Source: Candidatus Binatus sp.
Lineage (GTDB): Bacteria; Desulfobacterota; Binatia; Binatales; Binataceae
Assembly (NCBI RefSeq): GCF_030646925.1
Contig: NZ_JAUSKL010000029.1
Coordinates: 44,955 to 108,954, forward strand
Direction of reading: 5' to 3'
Length of the DNA: 64,000 nucleotides
Shown: in pieces, positions 36,546 to 45,553 of the stretch
Layout: every line of letters begins with the position of its first letter
Numbering within the stretch: the first letter of the stretch is position 1
The notes under the pieces: model-generated
Databases searched by the model: none
Seen by the model: the letters and a program-made list of their open reading frames with translations, nothing else
What the model was told of the DNA's origin: nothing
Program-made: the position numbers and the translations under genes

Positions 36546-37910
36546 ATGCCACAAGTCAAAACTACACTTGATGAGTCTGATATACCGCGCCACTGGTACA
36601 ACGTGGTCGCGGACATGCCGAACTCGCCGGCGCCGCCGCTTGGTCCCGACGGCAAGCCGATCGGACCTGACGCGCTAGCGGCCATTTTTCCGGCCGCGAT
36701 CATCGAACAGGAAGTCTCGCGAGAGCGCTGGATTCCGATTCCCGAGCCAGTGCGCGATATCTATCGGCAGTGGCGCCCCACTCCACTTTACCGCGCGCTA
36801 CGGCTCGAGGCGGCGCTCGATACTCCTGCTCGCATCTACTACAAGTATGAAGGCGTGAGCCCCGCCGGTTCGCACAAGCCGAACACAGCCGTTGCGCAAG
36901 CTTACTTCAATCACATGGCCGGGGTTCGGCGGCTTACTACCGAGACGGGAGCCGGCCAATGGGGCTGCGCGCTCGCGATGGCAGGCCAGATGTTCGGCAT
37001 CGAAGTGCGCATTTTCATGGTACGAGTGAGCTACGACCAGAAGCCGTTTCGGCGCTCGATGATGGAGACGTGGGGCGGCGAAGTAATCGCGAGTCCGAGC
37101 AGCGAAACGCGCTCAGGAAGAAGGATTCTCGATTCGGACCCTGAGTCGCCGGGCTCGCTCGGTATCGCTATTTCGGAAGCTGTCGAAGAGGCGGCGTCGC
37201 GCAGCGATACCAACTACGCGCTCGGCTCGGTGCTCAATCATGTACTGCTTCATCAGACTGTGATTGGGCTCGAGACGAAAAAGCAGTTCGAAAAAGTCGG
37301 CGACTATCCCGACGTGATCATCGCGTGCTGCGGCGGAGGCTCCAACTTCGGCGGCACCGCTTTTCCGTTTTTCGCCGATAAGGCCGCGGGCAAGCAAGTG
37401 CGCCTGGTCGCGGTCGAGCCCGAGTCATGCCCGACCTTGACGCGCGGGCACTATGCCTACGATTCGGGTGATACTGAGGGCCTCACTCCTCTGATGCTGA
37501 TGTACACGCTGGGACGCAACTTCATTCCGCCGTCGATTCACGCGGGCGGGCTCCGCTATCACGGCGATTCGCCGCTGGTCTCGCAGCTCTATCATGAAGG
37601 ATTGATCGAAGCTGTCGCAGTTTCGCAGCGCACAACTTTCGAAGCCGGCATCACCTTCGCGCGCGCCGAAGGAATCATTCCAGCGCCTGAAAGCAATCAC
37701 GCGATTCGCGTCGCGATCGACGAAGCGCTCGAATGCAAGCGCATCGGCCAGCCAAAGACTATCTATTTCACGTTGTCGGGTCACGGCCATTTCGACATGG
37801 CTGCGTACGATCGATTTTTCGCGGGCGAGCTCGAGGATACTTCCTATCCTGACGAAGCAATTCAGGCAGCCTTGGCCGATCTTCCTAAAGTCGATCGCAA
37901 TCCCGCATGA
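36546..37910 (+). CDS. trpB: TrpB2-type tryptophan synthase beta-chain homologue
   Basis: PLP enzyme of the TrpB2 branch, which condenses indole (or phosphoserine-like partners) with serine independently of TrpA. The 454 residues include the PLP lysine in GSHKPNTA (Lys111), the phosphate-binding [10 protein letters not shown] (about 259-268) and the TrpB2-specific HAGGLRYHG. Length is typical of TrpB2 (about 450, longer than TrpB1). The ATG follows AGAGG. No trpA, trpC or trpE is nearby; instead it leads an operon-like run with a Cys-less nitrilase homologue 22 bases downstream, a bicupin and a Rieske oxygenase. This context suggests a dedicated reaction rather than housekeeping tryptophan synthesis. 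Confidence 0.9.
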   Translation: MPQVKTTLDESDIPRHWYNVVADMPNSPAPPLGPDGKPIGPDALAAIFPAAIIEQEVSRERWIPIPEPVRDIYRQWRPTPLYRALRLEAALDTPARIYYKYEGVSPAGSHKPNTAVAQAYFNHMAGVRRLTTETGAGQWGCALAMAGQMFGIEVRIFMVRVSYDQKPFRRSMMETWGGEVIASPSSETRSGRRILDSDPESPGSLGIAISEAVEEAASRSDTNYALGSVLNHVLLHQTVIGLETKKQFEKVGDYPDVIIACCGGGSNFGGTAFPFFADKAAGKQVRLVAVEPESCPTLTRGHYAYDSGDTEGLTPLMLMYTLGRNFIPPSIHAGGLRYHGDSPLVSQLYHEGLIEAVAVSQRTTFEAGITFARAEGIIPAPESNHAIRVAIDEALECKRIGQPKTIYFTLSGHGHFDMAAYDRFFAGELEDTSYPDEAIQAALADLPKVDRNPA

Positions 37911-37932
37911 ACGCCGGGGCGTGGGAGCAAAG

Positions 37933-39003
37933 ATGATAAGACCTTACACCGCGGTCGGACTGATTCCGACAGTACGCGGGATACGAATGCGCGCCGACAT
38001 CGCCGCCAACCTCGATCACATCAAGCACATGGTAAAGGCGGCGGCGTGGCTATCCAGCCTGGACCTGCCGGTGCGGCTGATCGCGCTGCCCGAAGGCGCG
38101 TTGCAAGGCTTCAACGATGAAGTACTCGACCTTGATCATGCATCGTTTGCGCGCGAATGCGCTATCGACATACCTGGTCCCGAAACTGACGCGCTGGGCG
38201 CAATCGCGCGACAATACGATACGTTCATCATGGCGCAAGCCAAGGCTCATCATCCCGATTGGCCGGATCGCTTCTTCAACGTAGGGTTCATCCTCGATCC
38301 GCGCGGCGAGGTCATCCTTAAGCACTACAAAGTCTCACCGTTGTTCCCTGTGGAACACTCAGTATGCCCGCACGACATCCTTGATTGGTGGATCGAGAAG
38401 TACGGCATGACGCTGGATGCATTCTGGCCGGTGGCCGACACCGAGATTGGGCGGCTGGGAATCATGATGGCGAATGAGGGTTCGTATCCCGAGAATGCGC
38501 GCGCACTCGCGCTTAATGGCGCCGAAGTAGTCTATCGCGGATCGTACCCGCATCCTGCGACGGGCAACGAGCTATTCGAAATTCAAAGCCGTGCGCGCGC
38601 GCTCGACAACAATATGTACGTCGTCGCGCCCAACATGGGCACTTACTATCTCGACGCGGAGAGCGAGATCCCCATCGATACGTTCGGCGGACGCTCATTT
38701 ATCATCGACTATCGCGGACGCATCGTGGGCCGCCAAGACTACGGCGGAGTATCGACCTATGTTGCCGGCGTTATCGACATCGAGGCGATGCGGTATCATC
38801 GCGACCATGCGCAGTGGGACAACTGGCTGAAGGATCTGCGCACCGAGCTATACGGGCTTTTGTACAAGGATCCAATCTATCCAAAAAACCTTTACCTCGA
38901 GCGCGCGCCGATGAAGCATCAGGAATATCGCCGCGAGGTGATCGATAAACAGATCGCGCTGATGCATCAGCGGGGCATCTGGAAAAAATCCTCCTACGAC
39001 TGA
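37933..39003 (+). CDS. Nitrilase-superfamily protein lacking the catalytic cysteine
   Basis: 356 residues with the carbon-nitrogen hydrolase fold, normally cleaving nitriles or amides by a Glu-Lys-Cys triad. Glu54 (LIALPEGALQG) and Lys130 (EVILKHYK) are in place. At the nucleophile position the motif reads GIMMANEGSYPE, so Ala180 stands where Cys is expected (usual form GxxxCYDxxFPE). The codons GCG AAT GAG are unambiguous. Start ATG 37933 has GGGAGC just upstream. It follows trpB by 22 bases. Either it is a non-catalytic binding subunit or uses other chemistry; a close subgroup with the same change may exist. Confidence 0.85.
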   Translation: MIRPYTAVGLIPTVRGIRMRADIAANLDHIKHMVKAAAWLSSLDLPVRLIALPEGALQGFNDEVLDLDHASFARECAIDIPGPETDALGAIARQYDTFIMAQAKAHHPDWPDRFFNVGFILDPRGEVILKHYKVSPLFPVEHSVCPHDILDWWIEKYGMTLDAFWPVADTEIGRLGIMMANEGSYPENARALALNGAEVVYRGSYPHPATGNELFEIQSRARALDNNMYVVAPNMGTYYLDAESEIPIDTFGGRSFIIDYRGRIVGRQDYGGVSTYVAGVIDIEAMRYHRDHAQWDNWLKDLRTELYGLLYKDPIYPKNLYLERAPMKHQEYRREVIDKQIALMHQRGIWKKSSYD

Positions 39004-39099
39004 TCGCGCCGATCGAATGGCATCAATCGACGCGGCAACGGCCCGCGCTTGTATCGCCCTCACTTGACGATTCGTATCGCCGCGCGCTAATCCGCATCC

Positions 39100-39960
39100 A
39101 TGCAAACGATTCATGCCGACGAAATCGAGTTTGGCGCCGTCTCGGGCCATCGCTCAGGTGGGATCGATTTCAAGCGCCTGTTGCAGGGCGCGCCCGGCGC
39201 TCAGGACAACTTCGAACTGAGTATCGTGCGCACCGCGGGCGATTACTTCACGCCGCGTCATCGCCATAACTTCGATCAGGTGCGCTACTGTATCGAAGGC
39301 GCGATGAACTATGCGCCGGGCAAGGATTTGAAGGCCGGCACTGCCGGATATTTCCCCGAGGGCGCCTATTACGGCCCGCAAGCCGACACCAGCCAATCAA
39401 CGGTGCTGCTGCTTCAGATGGGCGGATCGGGCGGCTACGGTTTCATGAGCTATCAGCAATTGCATGACGGCTATGAGCGGTTGTGCGACCTTGGTCAATT
39501 CGATGGCGGCGTCTTTACTCGCGATACTGCGGACGGCAGGAAAGTCCGCAAGGACGGCTATGAGGCGATCTGGGAATACGTCAATGGACGCGAAGTCGAG
39601 TATCCATCGCCGCGCTATGACGAGCCGGTGATATTCCATCCGGAAAATTTCCGCTGGATTCCGACTCGCGAGCCTGGCTTCGAGATCAAGCATCTCGGCA
39701 CATTCGGCGAACGCGGCGTCGCGATCGGGATGATCCGCTCGACGAAGGGTTCGCGTCATTTGATCGATCGGCATCGATCGCCCGAGTTGCTGTTCGTGCT
39801 CCGAGGCGCGATTCGCGACGTAACTTCGGGTGAGTTGCTCGACAAGCACGCGGCGTTCCGCGTCGATCCGTCCGACGCGGGCCGGCCCATCGAAACGGTC
39901 GAGGACTGCGAACTGTTCTTCGTGCAACTCGCGAACTTCGATCGGCCTTTCGACGCGTGA
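39100..39960 (+). CDS. Bicupin-fold protein
   Basis: 286 residues with two cupin-like beta-barrel segments. The first has metal-type histidines in PRHRHNFDQVRYCIEGAMNY with GYFPEGAYYGP as its second strand motif; the second is seen at RHLIDRHRSPELLFVLRG. Bicupins include ring-cleaving dioxygenases (gentisate, 3-hydroxyanthranilate-like), oxalate decarboxylases and sugar isomerases. The neighbours (TrpB2, nitrilase homologue, Rieske oxygenase) make a dioxygenase or binding role most plausible. The exact metal ligands and substrate cannot be settled by eye. Confidence 0.72.
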   Translation: MQTIHADEIEFGAVSGHRSGGIDFKRLLQGAPGAQDNFELSIVRTAGDYFTPRHRHNFDQVRYCIEGAMNYAPGKDLKAGTAGYFPEGAYYGPQADTSQSTVLLLQMGGSGGYGFMSYQQLHDGYERLCDLGQFDGGVFTRDTADGRKVRKDGYEAIWEYVNGREVEYPSPRYDEPVIFHPENFRWIPTREPGFEIKHLGTFGERGVAIGMIRSTKGSRHLIDRHRSPELLFVLRGAIRDVTSGELLDKHAAFRVDPSDAGRPIETVEDCELFFVQLANFDRPFDA

Positions 39961-40003
39961 TCGCGGCCCGATCGCAGACGGTTGATCGCTGGAGGATTCG
40001 AGG

Positions 40004-40990
40004 ATGGCATCGACGACCGCAGTAAGATCGAAGCGCAAAGCGCGCGCCGCGAAGCCGCAAAACAAATCGGGCGGCGGATTCCACCAATCGTGGTACGCGA
40101 TCGCGCGCTCGGACGAAGTCAGCGCCGGCAGCGTGATCGGACGCGATTTCCTGGAGGGACGGGCGATTGTTTTTCGCGGCGAAGATGGCCGGGCGTGCGT
40201 GATGAACGCCTACTGCCGCCATTTGGGGGCCGATTTGAGCCTCGGCAAGGTTATAGGCAACGACATTCAATGCGCGTTTCATCATTGGCAATATGGCGCC
40301 GACGGCGCATGCACGAAAATTCCGGCTGCCGAGAAAATTCCGAAAGCCGCCAGGATCTTCAAATTTCCCACCGCCGAGAAGTGGGGTCTGATTTGGGCCT
40401 TCAACGGAAGCAAACCGCTTTTCGACGTTCCCGAATTTGTCGGCTACGAGGAAGCCGACCTCGACATCCGCACAGCCGAAGCATTCGATCTACCAGTCGA
40501 GCCATGGGTGCCATTCACCAATTCGATGGACTTTCAGCATCTGCGCGTGCTGCACGGACTGAAAATCGAATGCGACCCCGACGCGATCCACGTCGGCGAC
40601 TACCGCATCCAGTACGACGTCCGCTTCGAAGATCCAACCTTTGGCATTTTCGATCAGCGCATCCGCGTCACGGGAACTAATACGATCGCGCTCGCGGGCC
40701 GCTTGAGCGGTATGGGCATCCTCTCGATGGCAACCGGGACGCCGACGCCCGACGGACGAACGCACGGATGGTCCGTCACCGCGACGCCAAAGAACGAGGG
40801 AACCGCGGAAGAGCGCGAGAATCGGCTTGCTATCGGCGAGGCGTTTTTTCGGCGGCTCATCCAGGAAGACGAGCCGATCATGCAAACGATTCGCTTCCAC
40901 GACGGCCTGCTAATCGACGCCGATCGCGCCCTCGCCCGCTTTCTGCAATACGTGCGGCGGTTTCCGACGGCCAGCCCCGTCGCGCAATAG
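40004..40990 (+). CDS. Rieske non-heme iron oxygenase
   Basis: 328 residues; large subunit of a ring-hydroxylating oxygenase or O-demethylase. The Rieske ligands are Cys71-x-His73 (AYCRHLG) and Cys90-x-x-His93 (IQCAFHHW). The mononuclear-iron site is at NSMDFQHLRVLHG (173-185) with Asp176, His179 and His184. The N-terminus has a basic tail (SKRKARAAKP) not typical of the family. It is the last gene of the trpB group, 43 bases after the bicupin. A separate reductase is not seen. Distinct in sequence from the KshA-like enzyme at 27771. Confidence 0.87.
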   Translation: MASTTAVRSKRKARAAKPQNKSGGGFHQSWYAIARSDEVSAGSVIGRDFLEGRAIVFRGEDGRACVMNAYCRHLGADLSLGKVIGNDIQCAFHHWQYGADGACTKIPAAEKIPKAARIFKFPTAEKWGLIWAFNGSKPLFDVPEFVGYEEADLDIRTAEAFDLPVEPWVPFTNSMDFQHLRVLHGLKIECDPDAIHVGDYRIQYDVRFEDPTFGIFDQRIRVTGTNTIALAGRLSGMGILSMATGTPTPDGRTHGWSVTATPKNEGTAEERENRLAIGEAFFRRLIQEDEPIMQTIRFHDGLLIDADRALARFLQYVRRFPTASPVAQ

Positions 40991-41050
40991 CGATCGAATC
41001 GCGCACGATGCTGTTCGTACCGCCGCGGCGTCCGCACACGCGTGATACTT

Positions 41051-42301
41051 TCAATCGCTCGCTAACGAGGACTGCTCGTCCGACGGCCGAACCGCGCGGA
41101 ATTGCATCAGCAGCAGCACGTCGTACAGCACTTTCAATCCGCCGCCGATCAGGAGTGGCCAACCGAATAGCGAGTAATCGAGCAGCAGGCCCGACGGCAA
41201 CGGCGCGAACGCCGAGGCGAGGCTGCGCGGGACGTTGGTGACGCTCGCGGCGGCGGCGCGCTCTTCCGGCGGCACCACCGCCATCACGTAGGATTGCCGC
41301 GCGGGCACATCCATCGAGGACATCGAGGCGCGCAGCAGCAGGCATCCGAGCGCAAGCGGTGCAGTCGGCATCAGTGCGGCCAGCATCAAAAATAAATTCG
41401 CGGGCACGTGCGTAAAGACCATCGTGTTGATTCGTCCGATCCGCGCGGCGAGCGACGACGATAAAAATTGCGACATCGCGCCGAGCAATCCAGTCGCAAA
41501 AAAGAAGGTTCCCGCCGCCTGCACCGACAGGCCGAATCGTCGAAACAGCCAGAGCGCCAGCAGCGATTGAACGACGAAGCCGCCGCCGAACGCGTCGATG
41601 CTGAACAGCGCCGAAAGCTTCAAGACGACTGTTCTGGATTTCGCGAGCGGTCGCGCGCTGGCGGGCATCGGATCAGCTTCGACGGCCGCCGACAGTGACA
41701 AGTATAAGAGCGCGGCTAGGATCGCGATCGCAGAGTAGGCGAAAAATCCTGAACGCTGCGCCTCGACGGTCGTCCAGCCGAATCGAGATGCGAGCGTCAG
41801 CGGAAGTCCGCTGGCCAGGGCGCCCAATGCTCCCGCGAACGATCCGCCGACGTTGTACAGCGCGAATATCACGGTAAAGTCGCGCGCCTCGACGGTTTCA
41901 GTAAGCGCGGCTTGCTCGATCGGGAGGAAGATGCTCACGTCGCCGGCTGACGGATTCAAGGTGCCGGCCACCGCGATAAAGAACAATGCCCAGAAATTTC
42001 GCGACGCGGCGAAGCCGATCCCCGTCGCGCACATCAGGATGCACGTGCCGAGGAGCAATCGCTTGCGCCCGACGCGATGACTCAGCAATCCGACGGCGAG
42101 CGTCAGCGCCGCCGAGCCGAGCAACGTCGAGAAGACGATCGCGCCGACCTGCGCGGCGCTGAATCCGATCGCGATCAGATAGCTCGGCAGGAGGACGCTG
42201 ACTGCGCCATCGGCGAACCCGCGCAACGATCGCGTCGTCAATAAAACCCTGGCGTCCGCAGTCGCGCTCTGGGGAATCCAGCGGCCCGCTACGATCGCCA
42301 T
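41051..42301 (-). CDS. Major facilitator superfamily transporter
   Basis: 416 residues, twelve predicted helices, MFS fold. The loop 2-3 motif SHRVGRKRLLLG and the C-terminal-half SSMDVPARQSYVMAVVPPEE segment are typical of drug- or metabolite-efflux-type MFS proteins. The ATG at 42301 has GGGGA about nine bases upstream; a TTG at 42319 is possible. It is convergent with the Rieske oxygenase gene (60 bases between stops). Substrate unknown; it might export an intermediate of the adjacent pathway. Confidence 0.82.
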   Translation of the reverse strand: MAIVAGRWIPQSATADARVLLTTRSLRGFADGAVSVLLPSYLIAIGFSAAQVGAIVFSTLLGSAALTLAVGLLSHRVGRKRLLLGTCILMCATGIGFAASRNFWALFFIAVAGTLNPSAGDVSIFLPIEQAALTETVEARDFTVIFALYNVGGSFAGALGALASGLPLTLASRFGWTTVEAQRSGFFAYSAIAILAALLYLSLSAAVEADPMPASARPLAKSRTVVLKLSALFSIDAFGGGFVVQSLLALWLFRRFGLSVQAAGTFFFATGLLGAMSQFLSSSLAARIGRINTMVFTHVPANLFLMLAALMPTAPLALGCLLLRASMSSMDVPARQSYVMAVVPPEERAAAASVTNVPRSLASAFAPLPSGLLLDYSLFGWPLLIGGGLKVLYDVLLLMQFRAVRPSDEQSSLASD

Positions 42302-42402
42302 CGAGTCGCATCCCCGCAAATTATCGCGGCGAGCTTTGCCGCCTCGCCGACTAGACGCAGGCGCCGATTAGATAGATCGACGCCTGCGCCGCCATCGAAA
42401 GT

Positions 42403-43125
42403 TCAGGCGCCCCAACCTTGATTCTGATAGTACTTGCCGATCTGATCGACGATCTGAGTCGAGGTCTTGTCAGCCAGATACCCAGTAGAAGACGTGACAC
42501 TCTTTACGCCGCCGGCCGCGACATTCAGTCCGATGCTCGCCACTGCGGTGGCGCCGCCGGCAGCCGCGCCTGCCGGTCCGGTGATTCCGGCGCCGGGCAT
42601 CTTGCCGCTATCGGCATGAGTGGTGAACTCGAGTATTTGTCGCGTGCCGCCGCCATTGTGCTGATGCAACTGCACCGTAGTATCGAGCACAGACGCGCCG
42701 ACGCCGAGACCGATCACCATCCGGCGCAAGCGGTTGCCTTCGCTGATGTCGGTGAACTCACCATCGACGATCACTACATTGCTGGCGGTGACGGGTATTC
42801 CGCGCTCCTGGCATACCGCGTTAAAGCCCTTCTGTGAGAGCGTCGCGGCGACCGATACGCATACGTTGTGCGCGGTGTCTTTCGCGATTTTCAACTGTTC
42901 GGCATTCTGGTCACCACCCGACCAGTTGCGATACGTCGATGCGACGATTCCGGAGTTAAGTTTTACGTCTTCCGGAGCGACCGCGAACGGATAGATGTAA
43001 ATGGCTGTCGGTCGCGAAGCCGTCATCGGCGTTGAGGCGGTTTCCTGGGTAACCTGCGCGCCGGCGCATCCCGCGGCCGCGAGCGCAATCAGCACGTACA
43101 TTCCGTTGAGCAGTCTCGATTTCAT
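42403..43125 (-). CDS. DUF4410 lipoprotein
   Basis: 240 residues taking ATG 43125 (GGAGGGAAGG just upstream). Lipobox AAAGC gives Cys20 as the lipidated residue. The body matches DUF4410 (AIYIYPFAVAPEDVKLNSG; EGNRLRRMVIGLGVGASVLD), a family of outer-membrane or periplasmic lipoproteins without known function. A glycine-alanine-rich stretch (about 167-190) resembles the glycine-zipper-like tails in this family. No functional partner is evident; it is divergent from the AI-2E-type permease. Confidence 0.85.
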   Translation of the reverse strand: MKSRLLNGMYVLIALAAAGCAGAQVTQETASTPMTASRPTAIYIYPFAVAPEDVKLNSGIVASTYRNWSGGDQNAEQLKIAKDTAHNVCVSVAATLSQKGFNAVCQERGIPVTASNVVIVDGEFTDISEGNRLRRMVIGLGVGASVLDTTVQLHQHNGGGTRQILEFTTHADSGKMPGAGITGPAGAAAGGATAVASIGLNVAAGGVKSVTSSTGYLADKTSTQIVDQIGKYYQNQGWGA

Positions 43126-43307
43126 GATTTCCTTCCCTCCCCTGGAGCATGACACGTTAGCCCGCGTGACATTCGATCTGTCATACGCTTGTCGATCGCA
43201 ATCGCACTGGTTTCGTCGAGTAAGAATAGAGAGTAGATGGCAGGATGGCTAGAGTATCGCAGGTATTGCAAATTTAGCCGACCAGCCGAATTGAACGGTC
43301 ACTACGA

Positions 43308-44411
43308 ATGAACAATGGCGAAGAGACGCGCGGCCGCATAGAAAATTCGATCGGGATAGCCGCGCTCGCGATGCTCGCGCTCGGCTGCCTGCTTATTCTC
43401 AGTCCGTTCATTTCCGCTGCGTTGTGGGCCGCGATCCTTTGTTACACCACGTGGCCGCTGTTCGCGAAGCTCAAAGGACTGACCGGCGAGCGGCGCACGC
43501 TGTCGGCATTGATCGCGATGCTGCTGCTGTCAGCGATCATTGTCGCGCCAGTTGCAATCCTGGTGGCGAAACTTTCCAGTAGCTTGTCCGAAATAATCGC
43601 CGCGTCGCAGCGGTTGATTCATCAAGGCCCGCCCGCGCCGCCGGAATGGGTGTCGTCGATTCCGCTGGTCGGTGAGCGCCTGGCGTCGTACTGGACTTTG
43701 CTCACCGAAAGCAGTTCGGCGCGCCTGGCCGAGATGGCGAAGTTACTGCCGGCCGCACAGAAGATCGTGCTCGGCGGGGGCCGCGCGCTGGGCGGCGGGA
43801 TTTTCCAGATAATCCTCAGCTTGTTGCTCGTGTTCATTTTCTACCGCGATGGCGAGGCCGGCGCCGAACGGTTGCGTGCCGTCGTCGATCGAATCGGCGG
43901 CGAGCAAGGAGTTCGGCTGCTCGGCGTCGCGGCGGAAACTACGCGCGCGGTGGTGTATGGCGTGCTCGGCACCGCTCTTTTTCAAGGCGTGCTGGCGGCA
44001 ATCGGCTTCATGATCGCGCGCGTGCCGGGCGCGACGCTGCTGGGTTTCATCACCTTCATCGTCGCAACGATTCCTGGCGGTCCGGCGGTGGTCGCGGCGC
44101 CGGCCGCGTTCTGGCTGTATCGGCAAGGTTCATCGGGATGGGCCATCTTCATCATGGTGTGGGGCGTGATCGTCGGCACGATGGATAACTTTGTGCGGCC
44201 GTTCCTGATCAGCCGCGGCGGTGGAACGACGCCTTTGATCCTCGTAATTTTCGGCGTGATCGGCGGCGCGATGGCCTTCGGATTGATCGGCTTGTTCCTG
44301 GGGCCCACGCTGCTCGCGGTCGGCTACAGCCTGTTCGAAGTATGGTCGGCGCACCCAATCGAGCCATCAGCGGAAGGCGCAGACCGCGAACGAATCAACT
44401 TGAGCCCCTAG
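43308..44411 (+). CDS. AI-2E family transporter (UPF0118/PerM-like)
   Basis: 367 residues with about eight membrane helices. The family pattern is seen in the amphipathic middle (EIIAASQRLIHQGPPAPPEW; LLVFIFYRDGEAGAERLR) and the C-terminal core GFITFIVATIPGGPAVVAAP and DNFVRPFLISRGG. Members move AI-2, lipids or ions; the substrate cannot be told. It is divergent from the DUF4410 gene by 182 bases and convergent with the DUF917 gene, sharing the bases CTAG as both stops (44408-44411). Confidence 0.88.
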   Translation: MNNGEETRGRIENSIGIAALAMLALGCLLILSPFISAALWAAILCYTTWPLFAKLKGLTGERRTLSALIAMLLLSAIIVAPVAILVAKLSSSLSEIIAASQRLIHQGPPAPPEWVSSIPLVGERLASYWTLLTESSSARLAEMAKLLPAAQKIVLGGGRALGGGIFQIILSLLLVFIFYRDGEAGAERLRAVVDRIGGEQGVRLLGVAAETTRAVVYGVLGTALFQGVLAAIGFMIARVPGATLLGFITFIVATIPGGPAVVAAPAAFWLYRQGSSGWAIFIMVWGVIVGTMDNFVRPFLISRGGGTTPLILVIFGVIGGAMAFGLIGLFLGPTLLAVGYSLFEVWSAHPIEPSAEGADRERINLSP

Positions 44412-45553
44412 TCGATTCGATCAATCGAGACGTATTCGAGATCGTAGCCAAATGCGCGCGGCCCAACGGCGCGTAGCGCTGCCGGCGATCGCAGCAGCGG
44501 TGAGCAGGGCAGCCCTACCACGGTGACGCGGAGTCCCGGCCGCAAAATTTCGGTGCTCACCGGCGTTCCGGTTTCAGTTTCGGCAAGCGTGATCAGATCG
44601 GGCACGGTCAGGACGACTTCGCCGTCGAGCCAGAGAATCAGATATTCATTCTTGAAGGAGATTCTGGCGACGCGCCCGCGGTCTCGACTGGAACTTCGCG
44701 CGCGAGAATCGTCGATACCTTCGAGCCGCACTTCGCCCCAATCGTGACCGCCGCGGAAGTGCCGCTCGACATCGACGATCTTGCCGCCGATAAAGCGCTT
44801 GCCGCATCCCGCATCGATCAATGCCGCGATGGGATCGGTATTGGCGCTGCGCGCGGATTCGACTGCGCGGCCAATTTTCAACGCCAGATGAATCGAGCCG
44901 CGAACTATCGTGCGCGATAGAGACGGCTGATCGAACGCCGCAGTAAGATAGATCAGTCCACCATCGTCGGCGCAGATTTTGCGCACTGCGCGCTCGAATC
45001 TGACATCACCGGAGTCGCGGGAGTCGGCGGGCGGCGGCGCATATTTCAGCATCGCGGAAACATTGTCGAACAAGAGACCACGGTCGCTGCTAAGCACCGT
45101 CGGAAGACCGGGCGTGGTGCCGTAAATCGCAAACGTGGACATCTGGAGTTCGGGAAATGCGCGTCCCATCCCGTCGCCGTCGAGCAGCGGCAGTCCGGTC
45201 TCGGCGGCGAGCATCAGCGGAAACATGCATTGCAGACCGCCGATCTCGGCGGCGAAAAATGCGCCAACCGATCCATGCAGAAGCGCCTTCGCCGAATCGA
45301 CGCCGACCCGCAACGCGCTCATGCTGGGCGGCTTCTCCAGACAGATAAGCGGCGCGCCGACTGCGGCCGAAGTGAGCGCGAACGCTCGCGCATCCATTTC
45401 CTCGATATCGATCACCCGCACCGACGAATCGGCGGCGAGCGCGCGACTCGCGACCAGTTGCCCGTAGTAGGAATTACCGCCGCCGCCGCATCCGAGCACG
45501 GCGGAGCCCAGCGCGAGCGCCGAAATATCCGATCGGAGAATTTCGAAACTCAT
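44408..45553 (-). CDS. DUF917 family protein
   Basis: 381 residues of DUF917, a family found next to hydantoinase/oxoprolinase HyuA-type genes. The N-terminus ISALALGSAVLGCGGGGNSY is the family hallmark, and GLPLLDGDGMGRAFPE is another typical block. The gene follows the HyuA-type gene with an ATGA overlap at 45550-45553, so the two are translationally coupled and probably form one complex. An ATP-dependent hydrolase or amidase activity is supposed for such pairs but not proven. Confidence 0.87.
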   Translation of the reverse strand: MSFEILRSDISALALGSAVLGCGGGGNSYYGQLVASRALAADSSVRVIDIEEMDARAFALTSAAVGAPLICLEKPPSMSALRVGVDSAKALLHGSVGAFFAAEIGGLQCMFPLMLAAETGLPLLDGDGMGRAFPELQMSTFAIYGTTPGLPTVLSSDRGLLFDNVSAMLKYAPPPADSRDSGDVRFERAVRKICADDGGLIYLTAAFDQPSLSRTIVRGSIHLALKIGRAVESARSANTDPIAALIDAGCGKRFIGGKIVDVERHFRGGHDWGEVRLEGIDDSRARSSSRDRGRVARISFKNEYLILWLDGEVVLTVPDLITLAETETGTPVSTEILRPGLRVTVVGLPCSPLLRSPAALRAVGPRAFGYDLEYVSIDRID

